From assembly GCA_963840445.1 (NCBI GenBank), contig CAWIZC010000032.1:186001-250000 (forward strand): DNA of 64,000 nt, written 5' to 3'. Source of the stretch: AWTP1-13 sp963840445 (GTDB lineage Bacteria; Pseudomonadota; Alphaproteobacteria; Rhizobiales; Hyphomicrobiaceae). Positions 18,356 through 25,377 of this stretch are shown piece by piece (within the stretch, counting starts at the first letter, position 1; every line of letters starts with the position of its first letter). The notes under the pieces are model-generated. The model had not been told where the DNA came from. It searched no databases and worked only from the letters and a program-made list of their open reading frames with translations. The position numbers were made by a program, and so were the translations under genes.

Positions 18356-19012
18356 CTAGGCCGGCTCCGCCTCCCGCTTGGCCCACATCGCCTTGAAGGC
18401 CGGTCGGGCTTGGCAGGCAGCGAGCCATGCCTTCACCCTCGGCGCAGCCTCGAACAATTCCGGCGCCGGCATGGCATAGCGGAACACCTCCGCCGTGTTG
18501 ATGTCTGCCACGGTGAAGCGCTCGGCGATGACGTAGCCGCTGTTGGCCAGGTGCTTGTCCAGAACGGCAAAGGGCGCACGCAGGGCCTCGATAGCGGCTT
18601 GGGCCAATTTGGGGTCACGCTCGGCAGGAGGCTTGCCGACTCTATGATTCAACACCGTGAGCGCATGCGATTCGACCTCGGTCGCCGCCCAGAGTGCCCA
18701 CATGGTCATCAAAGCGTCTTCAGCCAAATTGGCCGGCGCCAGAGGTCCGCCATGCTTCTTGGCCAAGTAAAGGTTGATCGCCAGCAACTCGTGCAGCACC
18801 AAGCCGCTATCTTCGATCGACGGGACATGGCCATTCGGGTTTACTTTCAGAAACTCGGGCGACTTGGTATGCAGGACACCTTCGGCGGCAGCCGGATCGG
18901 TTAGCCGATAAAGCTGGATCACCGGCACCTGCTTGAAGGGAATGCCAAGCTCCCCAGCCAGCCACAGGTTGCGAGAGGCTCGTGAGCGGTAGACACCGTG
19001 GATCGTCAGCAT
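18356..19012 (-). CDS. glutathione S-transferase family protein
   Basis: 218 residues. The N-terminal thioredoxin-like domain has 'TIHGVYRSRASRNLWLAGELGIPFKQVPV', the cis-Pro segment 'NPNGHVPSIEDSGLVLHELLAINLYLAKK' with the SNAIL/TRAIL-like part reading 'HELLAI', and an all-helical C-terminal domain. Cytosolic glutathione-dependent conjugation or isomerisation; substrate unknown. A short 57-base gap separates it from the DHDPS-family gene on the same strand, so they may be co-transcribed. Confidence 0.88.
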   Translation of the reverse strand: MLTIHGVYRSRASRNLWLAGELGIPFKQVPVIQLYRLTDPAAAEGVLHTKSPEFLKVNPNGHVPSIEDSGLVLHELLAINLYLAKKHGGPLAPANLAEDALMTMWALWAATEVESHALTVLNHRVGKPPAERDPKLAQAAIEALRAPFAVLDKHLANSGYVIAERFTVADINTAEVFRYAMPAPELFEAAPRVKAWLAACQARPAFKAMWAKREAEPA

Positions 19013-19070
19013 GCCGGATAACCCTCAGGTTTCGTTGCACTCAGACGTGTAAGCACACGCCGCCAGAGTA

Positions 19071-20000
19071 TCAAATACGATGAAGGTTTTCCGCGGTCTG
19101 CTTGAGACGGCTGAGCAGCCGCTGCATCTCCTGCAGACCAAACGGGGTGGGTGATTGGGCGGGCAACCGCTCGTATACGACCTCGACACCGATCTGTGTG
19201 CCATAAAAGCGCTTGCCATAGCAAAGCGCCTGCTCGATCGAGCGGATCATGAACACGATCAATGGCAAGATCTCAGCATGCAGCTGCTCGGCCTTCTCTA
19301 TCGACTCCGGTGTGCCTTGCCGGAATAACTCATAGATGCGGGCCTGCACGGCCAATTGGTCGGGTGCAGGGATCAGGCCCGCTACACCAGCTCGCAAGTT
19401 GGTCAGAAACTCGATGCCACCATGGCCGCTGAAGATTGCGAGTTCGCCTCCTGTGCGCTCGATCAGCGCTTGCGTCTCGACGGCTGTACCCTCGGCCTTC
19501 AGCAACCTGATGTTGGGATGATTGCGATGCAGCGTGACGAGCCCATCGAGCGACAGATTGACGGCCAGATTGAAGGGGTTGTGCTGGACGGCGACTGGAC
19601 AGTCGAGTCGGTCGGCGGTCTCGCCGAAGAAACGAAGCAAGGCCGGCTCCCCTCCGTCGATCGAGGGCGGAGGCTGCAAAATGATCGCATCAGCTCCGTT
19701 GCTCCGGGCCGATTGGGCAAAGCGCAGCTGGCCTGCTTGTGTTGGCTCGCCGACTGTCACCATCAGCGGCTTGCGCTTTCCCAATGCATTGCTCACGGTC
19801 TCGACGATCTGGTGGCGTTCTTGCGTGGTGTGCTTTCCAACCTCAGTGATCAGGCCCAGCACCATGAGGCCATTCGCACCATTGGCCAGGCAATGCTCCA
19901 CCTGCCGACTCATGGCCGCCACGTCGAGTGAGCCTCCCGGAAGATGGAAGGCGTACAATACCGGGCACACCCCATGAAATGTGGGTTCAATCATGCGCAT
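19071..20000 (-). CDS. dihydrodipicolinate synthase family protein
   Basis: 309 residues of the class I aldolase (DapA/NanA) fold. 'FHGVCPVLYAFHLPGGSLDVAAMSRQVEHCLANGANGLMVLGLITEV' is the N-terminal barrel region. The Schiff-base lysine is in 'NIRLLKAEGT'. The usual GTTGE motif is replaced by GLITEV, and the YN.P motif by 'AVQHNPFNL' (the Tyr is replaced). These changes indicate a substrate other than aspartate semialdehyde, so this is not the biosynthetic DapA. An ATG at 19994 is an alternative start. Confidence 0.88.
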   Translation of the reverse strand: MRMIEPTFHGVCPVLYAFHLPGGSLDVAAMSRQVEHCLANGANGLMVLGLITEVGKHTTQERHQIVETVSNALGKRKPLMVTVGEPTQAGQLRFAQSARSNGADAIILQPPPSIDGGEPALLRFFGETADRLDCPVAVQHNPFNLAVNLSLDGLVTLHRNHPNIRLLKAEGTAVETQALIERTGGELAIFSGHGGIEFLTNLRAGVAGLIPAPDQLAVQARIYELFRQGTPESIEKAEQLHAEILPLIVFMIRSIEQALCYGKRFYGTQIGVEVVYERLPAQSPTPFGLQEMQRLLSRLKQTAENLHRI

Positions 20001-20186
20001 CTGCCCTCCCCCTTGGCATGCCGATAAATGCTGTAACCATTCCAGTTGTCACTTGTCCTAGTCGGTGATCTGCACGATTCATGTCGAGGAGCAGCGACAA
20101 TGCTCGAGCCTGCAGGCGCTAGCCGCTGATAAACCGACCCACTACAGTCGCTCGTGCGGGATAGCTTGGCTAGGGGAGGGCTCGCC

Positions 20187-20306
20187 GTGGGCGCAGGTTG
20201 GAGACCGTTACGAATGGCGATGCTGCTTGCTGCCGGTATGGCCGTGGCTGCGGTGGCTGTGGCTACTGGATCCACCCAAATCAACGCTCGGAAGTGCTCT
20301 CGATAG
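20187..20306 (+). CDS. possible 39-residue membrane or secreted peptide
   Basis: A strong ribosome-binding sequence (AGGGGAGG) sits about 6-8 bases before a GTG at 20187. The peptide (39 residues) has a basic start (GWRPLRMAM), a hydrophobic run (LLAAGMAVAAVAVATG) and a short polar tail ending ARKCSR. It looks like a signal peptide with almost no mature part, so it may instead be the truncated start of a lost secreted protein. No homologue is recognised. Confidence 0.3.
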   Translation: MGAGWRPLRMAMLLAAGMAVAAVAVATGSTQINARKCSR

Positions 20307-20310
20307 AGCG

Positions 20311-20344
20311 GCCCGCCGCAGGCGGGCGGCGGCCAAAGGCCGCC
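20311..20344. repeat. two adjacent GC-rich hairpins
   Basis: GCCCGCC-GCA-GGCGGGC is followed directly by GGCGGCC-AAA-GGCCGCC. Both have perfect 7-base stems and 3-base loops. No T-run follows. They could stop or stabilise a transcript of the short frame just before them. Confidence 0.4.
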
Positions 20345-20416
20345 CCGGCGCGGTGTCGGCAATCAACTCGCTACGAGCTACAGAGTCCCCTAACCATCTA
20401 CTCAAGAGTCCCGCTC

Positions 20417-20860
20417 ATGACGCCCATCGCTTTGCTCCTGAACTTGCTCTGGCTCTTCTTCGGCGGCCTCTGGATGGGAGCTGCATGGGTCCTTGCCGGT
20501 CTCATCATGGCCATCACCATCATCGGCCTGCCTTGGACTTGGGCCGCCTTCAACATTGCGGCCTACACACTGTTCCCGTTCGGCTTCAAGGCGGTGTCAC
20601 GCGAAGAGCATTTCGGCCAGTCGGACCTGGGTACCGGACCGCTTGGCACAATCGGCAATATCGTCTGGCTCGTGTTGGCGGGCTGGTGGCTGGCGCTCGG
20701 CCATGTGCTGGTGGCGATCGTTCTGGCCATAACCATCATAGGCCTCCCGTTCGCATGGGCACACCTCAAGCTGGCCGGCATTGCCCTTTGGCCCATTGGC
20801 AAGAGCATCGTACCTGCCGATGATGCGCCGCTCAGATATCCGAGCGTGCGAAGACCTTGA
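20417..20860 (+). CDS. YccF domain inner-membrane protein
   Basis: 147 residues from ATG 20417. It has the two-fold YccF repeat: 'LNLLWLFFGGLWMGAAWVLAGLIMAITIIGLPWTWAAFNIAAYTLFPFG' and 'IGNIVWLVLAGWWLALGHVLVAIVLAITIIGLPFAWAHLKLAGIALWPIG'. Each repeat has the family's 'ITIIGLP.…W' motif. It is an inner-membrane protein of unknown function with about four helices. Length matches the family. Confidence 0.9.
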   Translation: MTPIALLLNLLWLFFGGLWMGAAWVLAGLIMAITIIGLPWTWAAFNIAAYTLFPFGFKAVSREEHFGQSDLGTGPLGTIGNIVWLVLAGWWLALGHVLVAIVLAITIIGLPFAWAHLKLAGIALWPIGKSIVPADDAPLRYPSVRRP

Positions 20861-20873
20861 TGGAGGAGCGGTG

Positions 20874-21014
20874 ATGGCACAGGCGAGTGAAGAGCCAGCA
20901 GTCAATGCAGCCGTGGAAGCTCTCACGAAGGCAATGCTGCAGGCCGACAAGGCTGAGCTGGAGCGGCTCGTCGCCGATCAATTGAGCTATGGCCATTCGC
21001 CGATGCACAGCTGA
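20874..21014 (+). pseudogene. truncated NTF2-like (SnoaL/DUF4440) protein fragment
   Basis: A 46-residue frame beginning MAQASEEPAVNAAVEAL and reaching 'LERLVADQLSYGHSPMHS' before the stop. The start matches the N-terminus of NTF2-like proteins of about 130 residues, which typically continue after 'LSYGHS' with the catalytic-fold beta sheet. Everything after the first helix and strand is missing, and the next gene's end begins 6 bases later on the other strand. The break coincides with the junction to the autotransporter gene, which suggests a deletion or insertion here. Confidence 0.6.
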
Positions 21015-21020
21015 TGCACA

Positions 21021-22262
21021 CTACCACTGTTGGCGCAGCCCAAAATTGACGCCCCAACCCTGAACATTCTCGCCGAATTTCACATCACCGCGGCCATAGC
21101 CAAGCCACCCCGTGCTGCCGACCACAACCGCCGTCCCCAAGCCGACTTGCGTGTATGTCCCCATGCGCTCTGTAACCGTCGTAAATTCGGCTTTGTTGAA
21201 GGCGGTATCTGTAAGCGAGCTTATGGTCTGAGTTGACGTTACGGGCCCAGCAAACTCGTGCAGAACGCTCGCCGTCACGAACGGCTGCCACGTGTTGTTG
21301 CCCTCCGTGAAGCTGGTGCCGACGCGAACGGTTGCACGACCGAGCACGCTATTGATGTCACCAATTCGAAGAGTGCTCGTCCCATTGCCGTTGTCCCACG
21401 GAGTAACAATCGGATCGACTTTCGTTTGGGACAGCACACCGCCCACTGACGGCTCAATGAACCAGTTCGACGAAAGCGGTATTCTATAACCGGTTGAAGT
21501 CGTGAAGGAGAGCCCTTGCGCTTGGCCTTTCACCTCGGAAAAGTGCTGTCCAGCGCTAGACGCGGTGTTGCGATAGAAGTCCCAACGGAGCTGGGCATCG
21601 GTAAAGAAGTTTCCTGCCGTAAAGACGCTATAGACGCCCACGAACGGTACCTCGAAGTTGCCTTTCAGATCTCCCGTCGCGAAGGCAGGGCTTCCTGGCG
21701 CCGGCTGCAGGGTTTGTTCTTCCGCACGGGCGTAGAAACTGCCGCCGGTGATCCCCAAGTGCCAGTTGACGCCAGTGCCGCCGAGGTTGAGTTTGGCCAG
21801 ATCGGCGCCGAACTGGAAGCCCGCGTAGTCTTGCTTGTTTTCCTGATGGCATTGCAAAGAGCCGGTCGGCAAGAACACGCTTGGCGCGAAGATACCGGCA
21901 GTCTTTGTGAAATCGGCCGTGCTCGTACTGTCAGACTTGGAGTCTACAGATCCGGCAATGCCACGAGCCCAGGCGCCCCCACCCGTCTGATCGGCCTGCG
22001 CGCCACCCGGCGCACTCACGAACGACGTGGTGTTTGTTAGGAAGGCTGTGTTGACCGTGTTGATGATCGAAATGAGCGGGCTTGCCTGTGGGACCAGGTT
22101 ACCGTTCGTACTGATCCCGCCAAAATTATAGCTAGTGACACATTGGGCATCAGCGCCTGAAGTGGTTGAGAGCACTGCTACGAGTGCGATGCTCGCAATA
22201 CTGGCCCGGCTAGGCACGAGCCATCGGTAGGAAATGGCGGCGATACGTGACGCTGCGGACAT
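21021..22262 (-). CDS. autotransporter-type outer-membrane beta-barrel protein
   Basis: 413 residues with a long signal peptide (hydrophobic IASIALVAVLSTTSGADA, cut near residue 39). The rest alternates polar and hydrophobic residues in the manner of beta strands: 'GTGVNWHLGITGGSFYAR', 'FFTDAQLRWDFYRN', 'WQPFVTASVLHEFAG'. It ends in 'GVNFGLRQQW' with a terminal aromatic, the signal for outer-membrane insertion. The C-terminal ~290 residues fit an autotransporter barrel. The region between signal and barrel is short (about 100 residues), so the passenger is minimal. Function unknown. Confidence 0.72.
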   Translation of the reverse strand: MSAASRIAAISYRWLVPSRASIASIALVAVLSTTSGADAQCVTSYNFGGISTNGNLVPQASPLISIINTVNTAFLTNTTSFVSAPGGAQADQTGGGAWARGIAGSVDSKSDSTSTADFTKTAGIFAPSVFLPTGSLQCHQENKQDYAGFQFGADLAKLNLGGTGVNWHLGITGGSFYARAEEQTLQPAPGSPAFATGDLKGNFEVPFVGVYSVFTAGNFFTDAQLRWDFYRNTASSAGQHFSEVKGQAQGLSFTTSTGYRIPLSSNWFIEPSVGGVLSQTKVDPIVTPWDNGNGTSTLRIGDINSVLGRATVRVGTSFTEGNNTWQPFVTASVLHEFAGPVTSTQTISSLTDTAFNKAEFTTVTERMGTYTQVGLGTAVVVGSTGWLGYGRGDVKFGENVQGWGVNFGLRQQW

Positions 22263-23129
22263 TACTTGACCCCCACAGAACTATACTCAACCGATCACCG
22301 ATAACGTATCGGGGACCGGCCGGGAACATTGTGCTTGGGAAGCAATGGGTTTGGATTGATCGCTGTATCATTTCTGCCGCCCTCGGACCACTGTCAGGTA
22401 ACCAATTGATCGATCAGGAAGAAGTTCGGTCATCGCATCAACTTCCGCAAATGGCGCATCGCGTGGCGCGCTCGGGTCGCACTCCTGATGGGCCGCCAGA
22501 TGTCGCCCTCCTGCTCGGTCAGCAGGCAGATCCTGATCCCGAGGGGGGGCTTGGAGTTCGGCTAGATGCGGAGCTCGTTCGACATAGGTGGCTTCGAGTC
22601 CCCGATTTGACCCTACTGTCCGATGGCCAATCGGCGCCGACCGGTCATGAACCTCAACCTGATGCAGCCTATTCCCAACCGTGGTCTCGAGCGGGCCAAG
22701 GCCACGGAATGCCCATTTCAACCGTCAGGACCTCAATCTATGTGTCCCGGCGGACTTTCCTCGCGTTTCCCCGGCACAGCTGCCATGCCCGCTAGGCTGC
22801 CGCTCGCCATCTAATCGTCCACAGTCCGAAACTGTCGGGTGACAATGCCTGAACCGCCCAGCCGGCACCACTCCCGGTCCCATCACAAGGCACGCCACGG
22901 GCGCCAAGTATCGGCGCTCGGCTGTCGTTCTATCGAAGTGATGGGAGCGAGAGGCGATGGGATCCGAACAGTCCCAGTGCAGTGCGGGGTGCAGCGCTGG
23001 GACTGTTCCTGGCTGCCCCGCAAACATGCGGGAGTCGCCGTATGTACGATAACATACCGCCTGCATCCTACATCATTATAGTGCGTGATGACCGGCAGTA
23101 GCCGAAAAAATGGGGACGGCTGACGGACC
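22263..23129. other. 867-base stretch with no recognisable gene
   Basis: No frame here reads like a protein I recognise on either strand, and none has a good ribosome-binding site. It contains a perfect 12-base inverted repeat at 22966-23008. It may hold decayed coding DNA, since both flanking regions contain a truncated gene and a small secreted-protein gene. Confidence 0.45.
22966..23008. repeat. 12-base perfect inverted repeat, 19-base spacer
   Basis: GAACAGTCCCAG at 22966-22977 pairs with CTGGGACTGTTC at 22997-23008. It could form a stable hairpin, but no T-run follows on either side. Operator, transcript end or remnant of a mobile element are all possible. Confidence 0.55.
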
Positions 23130-23282
23130 CTACCCGCCCGTACCGCGCGCCTCATCGAGTCTCCAGTAGAACGCTTTGGGATTGGTGGTCGAATAGTCGT
23201 TGTCGTTCTCATAAGCCGCAGCGATTCCAGCCGTGGCCGTGACAACAAAGGCGGCCAGCAGAACAGTGACGATGCGCTTCAT
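23130..23282 (-). CDS. small secreted protein, 50 residues
   Basis: Start at ATG 23282 (MKRIVTVLLAAFVVTATAGIAAAY), preceded by GGAGAGC-type purines. The signal peptide takes up about 23 residues. The mature peptide (ENDNDYSTTNPKAFYWRLDEARGTGG) is short and acidic with several aromatic residues. I do not recognise the family. Function unknown. It may belong to the small periplasmic proteins common in alphaproteobacteria. Confidence 0.6.
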   Translation of the reverse strand: MKRIVTVLLAAFVVTATAGIAAAYENDNDYSTTNPKAFYWRLDEARGTGG

Positions 23283-23480
23283 GACAGCTCTCCTCGAGTT
23301 TGCCTGTCGACGCTCTCCAATCGGTGGCTCAGCCAGATCATTGCTGACGCGATGCAATCGGAAAGCGTGGGGAGCGTCATGTGCAAGCGTGTGCGAACTG
23401 TTCACGCTGTGGCGCGGCTTTACCTCAAAATGAGTCCACCAAGATGCTCCGTGATCGGGTTCTGCTGCAAAACCGGCCTC

Positions 23481-23804
23481 CTACTGGCCGGCTTCCAACA
23501 GCTCGTTCACGCGATCGCTCGCAATCGTGAGAATGACGCGGTCATTTTGCACGGTGGCCAGGGTGTCCGGGATGAGCACGCGCCGGGTCCCGAAGCCCAT
23601 GAAACGGCCGACCTCGCCGATCATCGAGCTTTCGCCGCGAAATCGTCCAAGCGTGGTGACTTGTCCGATTTTCATGCCGTCCGAGGTGTAGATCGGCATG
23701 CCAATAACCGAGGTGTCCGTGTGGGCGGTGTCGGTCTGCGCCTGCGCCACCGGCGCCGCCGCCAGCAAAAATATACCCAAAGAGGCCGCAAGGGCTCTTT
23801 TCAT
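23481..23804 (-). CDS. PRC-barrel-like secreted protein
   Basis: 107 residues starting at MKRALAASLGIFLLAAAPVAQAQ (signal peptide); an ATG four codons upstream (MEDTMKRA) is also possible and has AGGAC-type purines before it. The mature part, 'IGMPIYTSDGMKIGQVTTLGRFRGESSMIGEVGRFMGFGTRRVLIPDTLATVQNDRVILTIASDRVNELLEAGQ', has the strand pattern of a PRC-barrel: 'G.PVY..DG..IG.V' then '…R..VLIP…V.LTMS.E…L'. Periplasmic. Such proteins are common in rhizobia-like bacteria; roles are mostly unknown. Confidence 0.75.
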   Translation of the reverse strand: MKRALAASLGIFLLAAAPVAQAQTDTAHTDTSVIGMPIYTSDGMKIGQVTTLGRFRGESSMIGEVGRFMGFGTRRVLIPDTLATVQNDRVILTIASDRVNELLEAGQ

Positions 23805-23928
23805 CGTGTCCTCCATTCCCTGTTGAAGCCGCTTGGTCGGGCCCAGCCGCCGCTTCGTTGCGTCGCGCAGCACGCCCCAATCAAGGCAGGGCCGCAATCA
23901 GCAACGCTCCGGGTTTGGCCGGTGCCAA

Positions 23929-24114
23929 CTACTGAGACCGCTGGTCCGGCGTTTCCACGCTGCTCGAGCGCCCTGGCGGATTGGTGGTGTCGGACAGCAG
24001 CAGGAAGCCCAGCGCAAAGAGAAAGACGGCGCCCAGGATGAGCGGAAGCGCCCGCCAGTTGGCGTCCTGGCGGCGCAGCAGCTCGCGTTGCTCTGAATCG
24101 TAAAGGTCGGCCAT
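23929..24114 (-). CDS. small single-span membrane protein, 61 residues
   Basis: Start ATG 24114 with GGAGGG just upstream. Residues 1-22 are polar (MADLYDSEQRELLRRQDANW), residues 24-41 form one membrane helix (LPLILGAVFLFALGFLLLS), and the rest is a short polar tail. It lies 25 bases before the end of the hutX-like frame on the same strand and may be co-transcribed with the heme-degradation genes. Function unknown. Confidence 0.6.
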   Translation of the reverse strand: MADLYDSEQRELLRRQDANWRALPLILGAVFLFALGFLLLSDTTNPPGRSSSVETPDQRSQ

Positions 24115-24230
24115 GATGGCCCTCCGGTCAGCGTTGCTTCACAGAACAACGCGTCCCAGAGGTGCCAGTTCCTGCATGGCGAAATACCGATATGGAACAC
24201 CGGTATAGCGGAAGGCCGGCAAGAAGCGCT

Positions 24231-24753
24231 TCAGCCGGCAGCGGCCAGCTGCTCCCGCAGCGCATCGAAGCGCGCAACCTGCTCGGGCAGCAGCTCGCGC
24301 TTGTCGTCGCGGCGCACGAAGATCTTGAACATGGCCTCGCCGGCGCCGTTGAAGAACTGCAGCGACCGCGACGGCCGGCCCATGAACGGCCGGCTGACGA
24401 AAGCGATGTGCGTGCAGTGCTCGGCCTTCATGTCCGCCGATCGGACTGTCGCCGTGGATATTGAAGTAGCCGCGCGCGAAACTGCCGGGCGGGATCTTGC
24501 CCGCACACTCCAGCACGATGTCCGGCGTGTGCACAATGAACAGTATCTCGCCCCAGCTGGTAAGCTCGGCAAAGATCTTCTCGAACAGCGAGCCGGCCAC
24601 GATCGAGCGGTGCTCGACAGGGAGCGCGCGCACCACCTCGAACGTGCTTACGGAATACTCGCGGGCGATCTGCTCCAGAATGCCGTCGGCGCTCTGCGCG
24701 AGGCGTTCGGCCAGCGGCGGCTTCTTCAGCTCGACGACATTGCTGTCAGCCAT
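24231..24753 (-). CDS. hutX: HutX-like heme utilisation carrier, broken by a frameshift
   Basis: Two frames together make one HutX/HuvX (heme utilisation cytosolic carrier) protein of about 170 residues. The N-terminal frame, from ATG 24753, runs through 'GEILFIVHTPDIVLECAGKIPPGSFARGYFNIHGDSPIGGH'. The other frame continues 'MKAEHCTHIAFVSRPFMGRPSRSLQFFNGAGEAMFKIFVRRDDKRELLPEQVARFDALREQLA'. Both halves match HutX order (…GDSP.GGH-L…IA.VS.PFMGR.S…FFN..G..MFKIFV.RD). The shift is near 24430. HutX binds heme in the cytosol and passes it on. The start overlaps the end of the monooxygenase gene by 8 bases, so both belong to one operon. Confidence 0.82.
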
Positions 24754-25138
24754 GACGCGTCTCCTTGCAGGCAGCGCGAACGCGGCTCACTCGGCCGCCG
24801 GCGCGCTTCATCGAGCCGTCCGCCGTGACGGTCTGCAGTACGTGGAAGCCTTCGAACTCGGGATGGCCGAGCGTCATTGGCTTGGCGGTGGGGGCGCCGG
24901 CGCGGGCGTGCGCCTTGCGGAAGGCCTCCGACTTGGTCCAGCCCTCGAAATCGGCATAGGAGCGCCACACGGTGTGCGAGGAGTAGAGCACGTGGTCCTC
25001 GCGCTCCGGGCCTTTCAGCAGATGGAATTCGACGAAGCCCGGCAGCTCATGCAGGTAGCTCTCACGGCTGTACCAGACGTTCTCGAAGTCCTGGGCGGCG
25101 TCTTTGAGAACCTTGAACCTGTTCATCGCAATGTACAT
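24746..25138 (-). CDS. heme-degrading monooxygenase (antibiotic biosynthesis monooxygenase fold)
   Basis: 130 residues from ATG 25138 (MYIAMNRFKV). The ferredoxin-like ABM fold shows as 'NRFKVLKDAAQDFENVWYSRESYLHELPGFVEFHLLKG' followed by 'VLYSSHTVWRSYADFEGWTKSEAFRKAHARAG'. The pattern 'PGF..F.LL+G …Y.S.T.W.….F..W..S.AF+.AH' is that of IsdG/HmoB/HmuQ-like enzymes that open heme and release iron. The neighbours (HutX, TonB receptor, HmuTUV) support a role in heme iron use. Cytosolic. The putative operon promoter lies within 25139-25377. Confidence 0.82.
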   Translation of the reverse strand: MYIAMNRFKVLKDAAQDFENVWYSRESYLHELPGFVEFHLLKGPEREDHVLYSSHTVWRSYADFEGWTKSEAFRKAHARAGAPTAKPMTLGHPEFEGFHVLQTVTADGSMKRAGGRVSRVRAACKETRHG

Positions 25139-25267
25139 CGTGCTGTCTCCATGGCCCCGTGCGGGCAAAGAACGAGCGGCGACGGCGTGTCTGATCGGGG
25201 GCTTGGTCAGCCCAACCCGCCGCCGCCGCATCCTCAGCCCCGAAACAGCCATGGGGCCGGACGGGGT

Positions 25268-25279
25268 TGTTTGTCGACT
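25268..25279. promoter_or_regulatory. half of the heme-island palindrome, upstream of the monooxygenase-hutX operon
   Basis: TGTTTGTCGACT matches 11 of 12 bases of the left arm of the palindrome at 27848. The right arm (5 bases on) keeps only CCAAC against TCAAC. It lies 130 bases upstream of the start at 25138. A weak second binding site for the same regulator is the simplest reading. Confidence 0.45.
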
Positions 25280-25300
25280 CTTTTCTCCAACTTATCTTTT

Positions 25301-25338
25301 CACCTAATGCCGGCGAGCGACGCCGCCGGCATCAGGTG
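25301..25338. terminator. long hairpin at the end of the TonB-receptor gene
   Basis: Fifteen-base arms (25301-25315 and 25324-25338, one mismatch) with an 8-base loop lie 40 bases beyond the receptor stop. On the receptor strand it is followed by AAAAG, not T's, so classic intrinsic termination is not supported; it may protect the mRNA end or separate the two operons. Confidence 0.5.
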
Positions 25339-25377
25339 CTTTCGTCTCGCGGCGCCAGCCATCAGGCTGCACCTCCG

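Larger units (their letters stand above)
20001..20416. other. intergenic stretch with a possible short secreted peptide and GC hairpins
   Basis: 416 bases between the DHDPS-like gene and the YccF gene. It carries a short frame at 20187-20306 and two adjacent GC-rich hairpins at 20311-20344, each listed separately. Nothing else is recognisable. Confidence 0.45.

Noticed and set aside
22247..23066. Coding genes in the gap 22247-23066
   Set aside because: No frame gives a recognisable protein or an acceptable start; the composition reads as non-coding.
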